Shown piece after piece: positions 1 through 7,503 of a stretch of DNA of 64,000 nt; the first letter of the stretch is position 1; the number at the start of each line of letters is the position of its first letter. Both the position numbers and the translations under genes were made by a program. The notes under the pieces were generated by a model. The model ran no database searches, was not told where the DNA came from, and was given only the letters and a program-made list of their open reading frames with translations. Origin of the DNA: Leeuwenhoekiella aestuarii (GTDB taxonomy: Bacteria > Bacteroidota > Bacteroidia > Flavobacteriales > Flavobacteriaceae); assembly GCF_004104055.1 (NCBI RefSeq), contig NZ_QOVJ01000004.1:124001-188000 (forward strand), written 5' to 3'.

Positions 1-2
1 CT

Positions 3-146
3 TTAAGCGATCGTAGTAGCTCAGGTATAAGTGCATCAGATAAATTGATGGTTTCTGCACAAGATAATGCTATCGTTAATGTTTATGGCAAACCCGAAAT
101 CAATGTAAAAGCCTTAAACGATGATGCACAGATTAATAAGAGATAA
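3..146 (+). CDS. C-terminal fragment of a protein, possibly head-GIN (DUF2807) family
   Basis: An open frame enters from the left edge and ends at TAA 144-146, giving 47 residues (ending in DAQINKR). The Ser/Gly-rich start (SSSGIS) followed by short alternating hydrophobic and polar strands resembles the end of a beta-helical head-GIN (DUF2807) domain of Bacteroidota cell-surface proteins. Too little is present to be certain of the family. The gene is cut by the window edge, so start, signal peptide and full length cannot be judged. It is co-oriented with the tmRNA that follows after about 110 bp. Confidence 0.5.
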   Translation, partial: LSDRSSSGISASDKLMVSAQDNAIVNVYGKPEINVKALNDDAQINKR

Positions 147-204
147 GCTTTATAAAATCTTTAAAGTGTGAAGATACTTAGGTTTTTATCCTGTTAAAAA
201 TTAG

Positions 205-212
205 TATCTTTG
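205..212 (+). promoter_or_regulatory. Bacteroidota-type -7 box for tmRNA
   Basis: TATCTTTG matches the Bacteroidota primary-sigma consensus TAnnTTTG. Initiation a few bases downstream would leave a 5' leader of about 35-40 nt before mature tmRNA, as expected for a processed RNA. I see no convincing -33 TTG at the right spacing. Confidence 0.6.
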
Positions 213-256
213 CACACCTTTTTCGGTTCTATTTTTAGAATTGAAAAAATGGACTT

Positions 257-655
257 GGGGTCGATTTGGTTTTGACAGCGGGTCTAATTGAATAGTAAGC
301 ACGTCGAGCGCTGGGACACAAGCTCGTAAATCTCATGTTTCACACTTTTTAAACGGCGAGAATAACTACGCCATGGCTGCATAACCCGAATTATAGTAAG
401 GTTATCTTAATCTCATACAAGGTATGAGACCATGATACCTCTGAAAAGCCTTGGTTTGCGGCGTTTCGCTTAGAGGTACCGAAAAAGTAAACATAGCTAT
501 TACAGGGTCTTGATGTGATAGTGAAATCTAATCGAGAATAAGGTACCAGTTGGTAGTTGCCGACCGGCTGTTGCACGAAAACCAATTGGCAAATAAACGT
601 GTAGAAAGCTATTGAGTTGCCTGTTTGCACGGCGGTTCGAACCCGCCCGACTCCA
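257..655 (+). ncRNA. ssrA: tmRNA (transfer-messenger RNA)
   Basis: This RNA rescues stalled ribosomes and tags the nascent chain for degradation. The 5' end GGGGTCG pairs with CGACTCC near the 3' end in a 7-bp acceptor stem, followed by discriminator A655. The D-arm-like TTTGGTTTTGACAG and the T arm GGTTCGAACCC are present. CCA is not encoded. The tag frame at 355-384 reads GENNYAMAA then TAA. The tag ends AMAA rather than the ALAA I associate with the phylum. The last 14 bp double as the left attachment site of the integrated element that follows. Confidence 0.97.
355..384 (+). other. tmRNA tag-peptide reading frame
   Basis: GGC is the resume codon, then GAG AAT AAC TAC GCC ATG GCT GCA TAA, encoding GENNYAMAA. 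The final Ala-Ala is the usual ClpXP-type degron end. Confidence 0.9.
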
Positions 656-656
656 C
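643..656. other. attL (in tmRNA 3' end)
   Basis: CCGCCCGACTCCAC covers part of the T arm, the 3' acceptor strand and the discriminator of tmRNA. The exact copy is at 11325-11338. Insertion regenerates a complete tmRNA on this side. Confidence 0.85.
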
Positions 657-680
657 TTTTTGAGTCTCAAACTCATTTAA

Positions 681-713
681 AAACCCTGTAAATTAATGAT
701 TTACAGGGTTTTT
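681..713 (+). terminator. Intrinsic terminator downstream of tmRNA (element-borne)
   Basis: A perfect 13-bp stem (681-693 with 699-711) with a 5-nt loop is followed by a T run. It lies inside the integrated element, so the element supplies a new terminator to the tmRNA it split from its own. Confidence 0.85.
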
Positions 714-942
714 CATTTTATTTGACATCATTTAATATCGATTAAATGCATAAAAATCGGGACCCATTAGGCAGGTACCGCCATTATTGAGCTTAGGGGG
801 TCTCGCCAAGCTTATAACATCCTCTTTTTTAGTTTTTTACAAAAGTTAAAATTTTTTGACCCTAAAAAATCATTTACTAATTTGACTTCAAGGTTCATAT
901 CCTACCTGCCACGAAGGTTCGGGAGTTACATAAATAGAAGTC

Positions 943-2187
943 ATGAAAAATAACTATTACGCACTATTTCATCTTATAAAAAGGAAAATTAATAAAAGAG
1001 GTTTAGCACCTATTTACCTTAGATTGACTGTTGATGGAAAACGAAAAGAACACAGTATTTCTAGAAGAGTCGATCCTAGGAAATGGAATTCACGTCAGGA
1101 AAAAGCTTTAGGTAATAGCCGTGAAGCAGTGGAAATAAATACGCACATTAGTAACTTGAGGCATAAGCTCAATCAAATTCATCAAAATTACATTGAAAAT
1201 GATAAATACATTAGCGCCAATTCATTGATCAAAGAATTAAGAGGTGAAAATGATATTGTCAAAATGACTCTTGAAATTTTTAAAGAACATAACGAAAACC
1301 TAGATCAATTAATCGGTAAAGATATTTCGGCTGCATCAGCCCAAAGATATTGGACGTGTCACAATCACATTAAGCAATTCATTAAAGAGTATTATAAAGA
1401 AGATGACTATCGACTAAAGGATATCGATTATACCTTTATTACCAAGTTTGAACATTTTCTCAAAACTAAACGTAACTGCAACCACAATTCTGCATTGAAA
1501 TACGTCAATAACTTCAAAAAAATCATCCGTATTGCATTAGCAAATAAATGGATGGATCATGACCCTCTTATTAATTATAAAGTAAAATTTGAACCTGTCG
1601 AACGAGAGTTTCTGAGCCAAGAGGAAGTTGACGCACTCTGGAGCAAAGACCTTCATTTTGATAGGTTGAAATTAGTACGGGATATGTTTGTGTTTTCTTG
1701 CTATACCGGTTTAGCTTATTCTGATGTTGAGAAGCTTTCTAAGTCTGATATCACTTTGGGAATAGACGGTGACAGATGGATTCGAATTAATCGAACTAAA
1801 ACAGGTGCAAAAAGCAGTATTCCACTCCTTCCCGTAGCTGAACAGATTCTTGAGCGTTACGAAAATCATCCTGAAGTAGAAAATTCTGAGCGTGTGATTC
1901 CTGTTTTTAGTAATCAAAAGTCTAATGCTTTTTTGAAAGAAATAGCAATTATGTGTGGTATAACTAAACCACTAACAACACACTTAGCCCGACATACCTT
2001 TGCCACTACAATCACTTTAACAAATGGAGTGCCAATCGAAACTGTAAGTAAAATGCTAGGACATCAGTCCTTACGCACAACACAGCACTATGCAAAAATA
2101 GTTGATCGGAAAATTAGTGATGACATGAAAATTTTAAAAGCTAAACTCGCTGCTCAGAAGTCAAAGAAGGAGTCCAAAATGGAATAG
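943..2187 (+). CDS. int: Tyrosine recombinase / integrase of the element
   Basis: Site-specific recombinase (414 aa) expected to integrate and excise the element at tmRNA. It shows an N-terminal arm-binding region (about 1-90, YLRLTVDGKRKE), a SAM-like core-binding domain (about 115-215) and a C-terminal catalytic domain. Visible catalytic residues are the HLARH box (H347, R350), GH at 373-374 and the nucleophile Y383 in TQHYAK. At the usual Arg-I position the motif reads TGLA (A258) rather than TGxR; related Bacteroides conjugative-element integrases such as IntDOT also lack this Arg. It is the first gene inside attL, which fits a dedicated integrase. Length is normal for the family. Confidence 0.93.
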   Translation: MKNNYYALFHLIKRKINKRGLAPIYLRLTVDGKRKEHSISRRVDPRKWNSRQEKALGNSREAVEINTHISNLRHKLNQIHQNYIENDKYISANSLIKELRGENDIVKMTLEIFKEHNENLDQLIGKDISAASAQRYWTCHNHIKQFIKEYYKEDDYRLKDIDYTFITKFEHFLKTKRNCNHNSALKYVNNFKKIIRIALANKWMDHDPLINYKVKFEPVEREFLSQEEVDALWSKDLHFDRLKLVRDMFVFSCYTGLAYSDVEKLSKSDITLGIDGDRWIRINRTKTGAKSSIPLLPVAEQILERYENHPEVENSERVIPVFSNQKSNAFLKEIAIMCGITKPLTTHLARHTFATTITLTNGVPIETVSKMLGHQSLRTTQHYAKIVDRKISDDMKILKAKLAAQKSKKESKME

Positions 2188-2485
2188 AGCTTAACCGTAT
2201 CTAAGCCTTTTCATTATCGAATAGGAGTTTAAATTCTTCATAGAAATGTTCATAACTCCGGAAAACTGTTTGGCGATACATCGTATTGGATAATATTTAA
2301 TAACAAATGAATTCAATCTTTATCAGATAAATGCAAACAATATGAGGGGCTAATTACAAGCTATTTGTAAATAACTCTTCTCTCAAAAAAGGGTGTTTAA
2401 ACTTTCACTTTTTTACTTTTAATTCAAGAATTCTACTTAATCAAACAAAGCGCTTTGTTCACTATTCACATTAAAAAAGGATACG
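2188..2485. other. Intergenic region between int and the HTH gene
   Basis: 298 bp, A/T-rich, with no coding frame. The only clear structure is the palindrome at 2444-2459 and a smaller AATTC-AA-GAATT dyad at 2421-2432. Confidence 0.6.
2444..2459. promoter_or_regulatory. Perfect 16-bp palindrome, candidate operator
   Basis: AACAAAGC-GCTTTGTT is a perfect dyad ending 26 bp before the HTH gene start. There is no T run, so it is more like a protein-binding site than a terminator. The HTH protein downstream is a natural candidate ligand (inference). Confidence 0.5.
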
Positions 2486-2773
2486 ATGAACATACTTAAA
2501 TTAGACGAAAGACTTGAGCGAATCGAATCGCTTTTACTTGCCAATAAGAAAGTACTTACCCTAGAGGAAGCTTGCGACTATGCAGGAATATCTAGAAGCT
2601 ATCTTTATAAATTAACCTCTACCGGTACTATACCCCATAGTAAACCTAATGGTAAACTAATTTATTTTGAGCGGGAAGAACTTGAGCAGTGGTTGCTACA
2701 AAACAAAATATTTTCTGAGGTCGATTCAGGAGAATCAACAAAATACCATTCAAAAGGATCAAAAATTTCATAG
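2486..2773 (+). CDS. Excisionase-like helix-turn-helix protein
   Basis: 95-aa protein with a short N-terminal coiled coil (about 5-22, LDERLERIESLL) followed by a winged HTH of the excisionase/HTH_17 type (about 23-72): LTLEEACDYAGISRSYLYKL, then TIPHSKPNGKLIYF and ELEQWL. Such proteins in Bacteroidota mobile elements act as recombination directionality factors or activators of excision and mobilization genes. It sits between the integrase and the ATPase gene and starts 18 bp before the latter, so they are probably co-transcribed. A perfect palindrome lies just upstream. The Xis or regulator role is inferred. Confidence 0.82.
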   Translation: MNILKLDERLERIESLLLANKKVLTLEEACDYAGISRSYLYKLTSTGTIPHSKPNGKLIYFEREELEQWLLQNKIFSEVDSGESTKYHSKGSKIS

Positions 2774-2791
2774 ACCTATAAAACTAAAGCT

Positions 2792-3970
2792 ATGGAAAAT
2801 AATAAACTCTATCATGTAGCAGATCCTAAAAAGAAAACTGTTTACGATTACACCATTGAATACTTATTTGAGAAGTATGATATTCTCTATAATGAAATAT
2901 CACACGACTTTCAGATATCTCTAAAAGGAAAGCGTCTATGGTACTACCTGAACCTGAACTCGTTGATTATTGAACTGACCAAAGCCGGGATTGATATCAG
3001 TACTTCTAAATTAGAGATTCTAATCAAGTCAGAACTGATCCATAAATACAATCCAATTCGAGAATACTTCGACTCTCTGAAGCCTTGGGATGGTAAAGAT
3101 TATATCGAAAAACTAGCTTCTTTTGTTCCGCTTTATGAATATGAAGTATTTGTATATCATTTTAAGAAATGGCTGGTTAGAGCTATCAAATGCGCTCTGG
3201 AGCCTGCTTATTTCAACAAGCAGGCGCTAATTATCAGCCATAGCGGTCAGAGTTCGGGCAAGTCCACCTGGTGCCGCTATCTCTGCCCACCCGAATTAGC
3301 AGAATATATGGCGGAAGATATCAATAGCGATAAAGATGCCCGAATTCAACTATGCCGAAACTTCCTGTATAATCTCGACGAACTGGCTGTACTTTCAAAA
3401 AATGATGTCAATGCCCTCAAAGCTTTTTTCTCAAAAACCTTTATCAACGAGCGTTTGCCTTATGACCGCAAGAATACGATACTTCCAAGAATTTGCTCCT
3501 TTATGGGTTCGACCAATATGTCTTCCTTTTTAAATGATGAAACCGGTTCTGTTCGCTGGCTGTGCTTTGAGCTGATGGGTCCTATAGACTTCAATTATAA
3601 AAACGAAGTAGACATTCGAGACGTTTGGAGCCAGGCTTATCATTTGGCTTATAAAGATCCTGATTTTAATCCTGAGCTCACAGTCAAGGATGTCAATGAA
3701 AATGAGGAGCGCAATCAAAGGTATACTAAAATGACCACCGAGCAGGAACTTATTGCGAAGTACTATGAAAAGTCTACCCACGAAAAAGATTTTGTAACGG
3801 CCACAGACATCATGGTGAGTCTAAATTGTTTGAACATCCGCATCAGCCAGGTCAATCTGGGGCGTGCCCTTTCAGGCTTTAGTTTTCAAAAGATCAAACA
3901 CCCCAAACGGAGGATTTACGGCTATTTAGCAAAGCGAAAGTTCACAGAATCACCTTATGAACTAAGCTGA
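2792..3970 (+). CDS. VapE-like P-loop ATPase (virulence-associated E family)
   Basis: 392-aa protein resembling the VapE/SF3-like helicase family common in mobilizable and satellite elements, where it is usually linked to primase-type replication proteins. Visible motifs: Walker A GQSSGKST (K157), Walker B FLYNLDE (D196, E197), a sensor-like GSTN (239-242), and an arginine-containing strand VRWLCFE. The N-terminal 110 residues include a segment (IREYFDSLKPWDGKDYIE) typical of this family, and the C-terminal 80 look like a winged-helix tail. It probably unwinds or loads DNA for element replication together with the downstream Toprim protein. Substrate and action are inferred. Confidence 0.8.
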   Translation: MENNKLYHVADPKKKTVYDYTIEYLFEKYDILYNEISHDFQISLKGKRLWYYLNLNSLIIELTKAGIDISTSKLEILIKSELIHKYNPIREYFDSLKPWDGKDYIEKLASFVPLYEYEVFVYHFKKWLVRAIKCALEPAYFNKQALIISHSGQSSGKSTWCRYLCPPELAEYMAEDINSDKDARIQLCRNFLYNLDELAVLSKNDVNALKAFFSKTFINERLPYDRKNTILPRICSFMGSTNMSSFLNDETGSVRWLCFELMGPIDFNYKNEVDIRDVWSQAYHLAYKDPDFNPELTVKDVNENEERNQRYTKMTTEQELIAKYYEKSTHEKDFVTATDIMVSLNCLNIRISQVNLGRALSGFSFQKIKHPKRRIYGYLAKRKFTESPYELS

Positions 3971-4003
3971 TGAAAGAAAAAAGAGTAAAACCTCTTACCA
4001 TTC

Positions 4004-4184
4004 TACCACAAATCTTCTGAGACCTTATAAACAGTAGTCTCGTTTGTAGTAGGATCATAATAAATCATCTTACCACAATCCTACCCATCTTACCACAAAT
4101 CTTTGGTAGGATGGGTAAGATAAAAAACAACCTACCCAGGCCACCAAGCCTCGTGTTTACTGGGATGGGTAAGATGGTAGGATG
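4004..4184. repeat. Cluster of direct and inverted repeats upstream of the Toprim gene
   Basis: CATCTTACCACAA occurs at 4066-4078 and 4086-4098 (20-bp period), with a related TACCACAAATCTT at 4004-4016. The complement-sense motif GGATGGGTAAGAT appears at 4109-4121 and again in 4163-4184. Segments 4079-4094 and 4105-4120 can form a 16-bp stem if G-U pairs are allowed. No protein fits the segment. It has the look of iterons or a replication/processing site serving the neighbouring VapE and Toprim genes (inference). Confidence 0.65.
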
Positions 4185-4210
4185 TTTTGGGATTTTTAAA
4201 CTATTTATAG

Positions 4211-5065
4211 ATGAAAAAAGAAAAATTATCGTGTGAAATTGCCCGAAAAATTTCCATCGTGAAGGCACTGGAATTTTTAGGACACCTTCCCACTCGCAAT
4301 TCGGAAAAGGAAGTTTGGTTTCTGAGTCCCCTACGGTCAGAAACCCAAGCATCCTTTAAAGTTTCTAAAACATTAAACTGCTGGTACGATCACGGACTAG
4401 GTAAAGGCGGCAACTGTATCGATCTTATCTGTGTGCTTTCAAAAGTATCGGTGAGTGATGCATTAGCAATTTTAGCACAATTCAATATCGGGAACTATGA
4501 ACCTCCAAAACCACAACAAGCTAAGGCCAAGGAATCTGGAATTGTAATCAGACAAGTAAAACCCATTCAACATCTTGCATTATTAGCATATCTGAATAGC
4601 CGAAAGATTAATCCAGTTGTAGCACAGAAATTTTGCAGAGAGGTTCACTATACTATTAAGGATAAATATGGTTTTTCCATTGGTCTGAAAAATAATTGCG
4701 GTGGATGGGAACTTAGAAACAAATATTTTAAATCCTCTAGCTCACCAAAGGATTTGAAATGGATCACTAATGGGTCTCAAAACTTGATCGTCTTAGAGGG
4801 TATGTTTGATCTGCTATCACTGATTACCGTATATCCAAATTTAAAACGAGAGGCTGATTTTCTGGTTTTAAATTCTGTCGCATTTGCGGATAGAGCACTC
4901 CCCTACTTTGATAATTACGAATTTATTGAATTGTATCTGGATCGGGATGAAGCCGGAAGAAAAACAACAGCGCTATTCTTAAATGAAAATTCAAAATGTA
5001 TTGATAAATCGGAATTCTATGCTGATGAAAAAGATCTTAATGCCTGGCTAATGAAAACGAATTGA
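4211..5065 (+). CDS. Toprim-domain primase-like mobilization protein with degenerate CHC2 domain
   Basis: 284-aa protein built like DnaG-type primases shortened for mobile elements. The N-terminal 90 residues follow the CHC2 layout (SPLRSETQASFKV, then DHGLGKGGNCIDL), but the Cys/His zinc ligands are replaced by Ser, Arg, His and Leu. A C-terminal Toprim domain carries the conserved Glu (E196 in VLEGMFD) and DxD (D244, D246 in LDRDEAGR). It probably makes primers or supports replication of the mobilized strand. Its end is immediately followed by the candidate oriT. Related genes are a regular part of Bacteroidota mobilizable elements. Confidence 0.82.
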   Translation: MKKEKLSCEIARKISIVKALEFLGHLPTRNSEKEVWFLSPLRSETQASFKVSKTLNCWYDHGLGKGGNCIDLICVLSKVSVSDALAILAQFNIGNYEPPKPQQAKAKESGIVIRQVKPIQHLALLAYLNSRKINPVVAQKFCREVHYTIKDKYGFSIGLKNNCGGWELRNKYFKSSSSPKDLKWITNGSQNLIVLEGMFDLLSLITVYPNLKREADFLVLNSVAFADRALPYFDNYEFIELYLDRDEAGRKTTALFLNENSKCIDKSEFYADEKDLNAWLMKTN

Positions 5066-5086
5066 AACTGATTTCTGGAAAGCAGG

Positions 5087-5126
5087 GCAAGATGTGTGGC
5101 TGTGGCCACAATCTTGCTTTGCGCCC
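5087..5126 (+). other. oriT: Candidate origin of transfer (oriT)
   Basis: Between the Toprim gene and the mobilization genes lies a hairpin: GCAAGAT (5087-5093) and TGTGG (5095-5099) pair with CCACA (5106-5110) and ATCTTGC (5111-5117), 12 bp with one bulged G and a 6-nt loop. TT and then TGCGCCC (5120-5126) follow directly. The hairpin-then-TGCGCCC layout resembles the IncQ (R1162/RSF1010) oriT, where nicking occurs in that heptamer. Placement immediately upstream of mobC and the relaxase fits. Cleavage itself is inferred. Confidence 0.6.
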
Positions 5127-5154
5127 GATGGTTGCAAAGAAAAAAACAAATACG

Positions 5155-5451
5155 ATGAAACGAGTACTTATCAAATTCAGATGCAGTGTTTATGAAAAAA
5201 AACTATTACAAGTAAAAGCAAAAGCTGCAGGCTTAAGCCTGAGCGCCTTTTGCAGAAAATGCCTAATGGATCAACAGATTACTGAGCGAATGAGTGAAGA
5301 ACATATTACTACGTATAAAATGCTGGTAAAGTATCACAACAATTTTAAACGCATTGGCAATATGTATAAAAAAGGAAATCCAAAGCTTAGTGAAGAAGTC
5401 AATCTGGTTGCTGAAGAAATCAAAAAACACCTAAAAAGCATTATACCATGA
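5155..5451 (+). CDS. mobC: MobC-like relaxosome accessory protein
   Basis: Small basic DNA-binding protein expected to help the relaxase open oriT. From Met at 5155 it is 98 aa and begins MKRVLIKFRCS, with the ribbon-helix-helix-like segment KAAGLSLSAFCRKCLM and the NNFKRIGNMYKKG region common in Bacteroidota MobC proteins. The open frame runs back to 5062, but those 31 codons coincide with the oriT hairpin and have atypical composition, so I prefer 5155 (5128 is an alternative ATG). The stop overlaps the relaxase start as ATGA, indicating translational coupling. Confidence 0.8.
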   Translation: MKRVLIKFRCSVYEKKLLQVKAKAAGLSLSAFCRKCLMDQQITERMSEEHITTYKMLVKYHNNFKRIGNMYKKGNPKLSEEVNLVAEEIKKHLKSIIP

Positions 5452-6272
5452 TCGGAAAAGGAAGTTCTATATCCAGTACTCTGGGAGCGATTCGCTACGG
5501 GAATAACCCGGAGAAGGAAGCTGAGCTGGTATATAGCGATCTGTTGGTAGGCGATACTGCAGAAGAAATCATCCAAGAATTTAAAGCCGTGCAAGCGCTC
5601 AATCAAAATTGTGAGCGCAATACGTTGAGTTTTGTTCTAAGTCCAACGGTAACCGATGGAGCTCAAATGAATACCGAGGATTTAGGGAAACTCACTAAAA
5701 CCTTTATTCAACATATGAAATTACAAGAGCGCCAGGCAGTCGCGTATGTACATAGGGATAAAGCACATACCCACGTGCATCTCTATATCAATCGTATCGA
5801 TCTAAATGGTAAGGCTTATACTGATAGTTTTATCGGAAAGCAAAGTCAGTGGGCTGCTGAGCGGACTGCAAAGCAAATGGGCATCCAAACCGTACAAGAC
5901 GTTCAGCTTGAAAAAAATAAAGCCTTAGCACAGACGCGTGGTGAAATCCATAAAGCTCATCAGCAGGCTATTCAAGGATCTACTAAAGATCTTCAGACAT
6001 ACATCAATCGCATGCAAAAGCAGCATATCACGGTGGTTCCCGTAATCAATAAATCCAAACAACTTCAAGGTTTTCGCTTTGAATACAAAGGTCAAAACAT
6101 AAAAGGGAGTGAAGTGCATCGGTCGATGTCGGCTAATAATTTGCTTAAATCCATTAACAACGCAAAACGTGTGGTGTTATCTGGAGGAAGCATTCCTATT
6201 GCACCGAGCCTGGCTAAAGCTGTTGCTCAAAAATTATTAAAAATCGTAATCGATAAAGGAATAGGGATATGA
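5448..6272 (+). CDS. mobA: Relaxase / mobilization nuclease (MobA-VirD2 type)
   Basis: 274-aa relaxase that would nick oriT and pilot the strand into a recipient. The N-terminal relaxase domain (about 1-180) shows a candidate nucleophile Y17 in AIRYGNN, an SFVLSPT strand, and motif III HRDKAHTHVHLYINRID with H107, H109 and H111 as metal ligands. The C-terminus is short and basic, with no helicase or primase domain, consistent with a mobilizable element that borrows a transfer apparatus. Start overlaps mobC (ATGA) and stop overlaps the next gene (ATGA). Confidence 0.9.
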   Translation: MIGKGSSISSTLGAIRYGNNPEKEAELVYSDLLVGDTAEEIIQEFKAVQALNQNCERNTLSFVLSPTVTDGAQMNTEDLGKLTKTFIQHMKLQERQAVAYVHRDKAHTHVHLYINRIDLNGKAYTDSFIGKQSQWAAERTAKQMGIQTVQDVQLEKNKALAQTRGEIHKAHQQAIQGSTKDLQTYINRMQKQHITVVPVINKSKQLQGFRFEYKGQNIKGSEVHRSMSANNLLKSINNAKRVVLSGGSIPIAPSLAKAVAQKLLKIVIDKGIGI

Positions 6273-6583
6273 CCAAATTAGAACTACTATCAGAGTTGCT
6301 CGTAGAAGAACTGCACAGTTTTAAGCAGGAAGTTACACGCCTGGAACAGATCGAAAAAAATCTTAAAAATACAACCATCAAAGCGGATAGCACCAACATC
6401 GAAAAGCTAATCGAAGAGCACCTTAGAAAACTAAATGCTCATCAGTCTGCTCAACAAAAAAATCAGGAAGAAATAGTAAAGCGGATTAAGCACTCTCGAA
6501 CGATTCCGAATTGGCTCATCATACTTGCCCTTTTTCTTTTTCTTTCACAAGCATTCGCCATTATTTATCTCCTGCTGCGCTAA
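6269..6583 (+). CDS. Small coiled-coil membrane protein of the mobilization operon
   Basis: 104-aa protein with a long charged coiled coil (about 5-75, SELLVEELHSFKQEVTRLEQIEKN) and one C-terminal membrane segment (about 80-103, NWLIILALFLFLSQAFAIIYLLL). It is translationally coupled to the relaxase through an ATGA overlap. Similar small tail-anchored proteins often follow relaxase genes in Bacteroidota elements. It might tether the relaxosome to the membrane, but that is conjecture. Function not recognised. Confidence 0.7.
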   Translation: MTKLELLSELLVEELHSFKQEVTRLEQIEKNLKNTTIKADSTNIEKLIEEHLRKLNAHQSAQQKNQEEIVKRIKHSRTIPNWLIILALFLFLSQAFAIIYLLLR

Positions 6584-7503
6584 TTGAAAAAGTATAGTTA
6601 ATTTTTTCTTTCAAAAAAACCTGTCTTTTGTGAAGGCCTTTTCGAAAGAAAAAATTATTGGGAAGGGTTTGTAAGTATAAAATTATTAATCTTGCTCTAA
6701 TTGATGATTATTTGTTTTGTTTCGACTATATCTTCTGAAATTAATCTGAGCATATTGGCACCGGGGTAAATTTACTTACCAGGTAGCTTGTTTTTTTTTG
6801 TTTGGTTAAGTTTTTAGCTCATCGCTATAAAACCGGTGATCCTAACCGTATAAAAACAAGTTTACACTTGACTAAAGTTGTCCTAAAAATCCAGCTATTC
6901 TTAAAAGTTTTTAGTTTATGCTTACCCGCTAGTAGTCAGAATCCTTAGCCCCATAGCATCTCACCTATTATTTTTTATAAACTACATCGATGAGATTAAC
7001 CGATTTTTTAGCTTGAAGCCAGCTACGCTTTTCGGCATAAATGGAACACGAAAAAAATCATAGCCCAGATAAAGTGGCTTTTTTACACTTACAATTTTTT
7101 AAAATAAACGCGCTTTTCTTTCCGTTTGATAAATACCACTATCATAAATGCAAAATGACCTGTTCAATATTTCGGGTATTGCGTAATAGATTTTTAAATT
7201 GATTCTATTTTATCCTATTTATGTGCAAATTTAAATTTTAAATCATTTCCCATCATTATTTCAGCAATAAACTGTTAAATATCAGGCAATAGGTAGAAAT
7301 CATCGTTAATATGTACGACATTTGAACATTTAAAAATTTATCCTCTTGAATGAGATAATAACATCCTTATGAAACGTTAGACCAAAGTCTATGAATCTAT
7401 ATCTATAGAAACACATTTGCGTTTTTAAATTGAAATGTCTGTTTCTTAAACTTCAACCAGTTTCAAAGAATAATTTAAAATTCAAGATCAAAAAGTTTTA
7501 TAA
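6584..7503. other. 0.9-kb non-coding stretch inside the element
   Basis: A/T-rich, with stops in all frames. I see no credible gene, tRNA or strong terminator. It separates the mobilization operon from the two-component cargo and probably contains the kinase promoter, but I cannot point to a good TAnnTTTG box. Confidence 0.6.

Noticed and set aside
391-630. Open frame on the minus strand within tmRNA
   Set aside because: Entirely inside a structural RNA gene; no independent support.
5062-5154. N-terminal extension of the mobC frame
   Set aside because: Coincides with the candidate oriT hairpin and has composition unlike the MobC family; Met at 5155 fits better.
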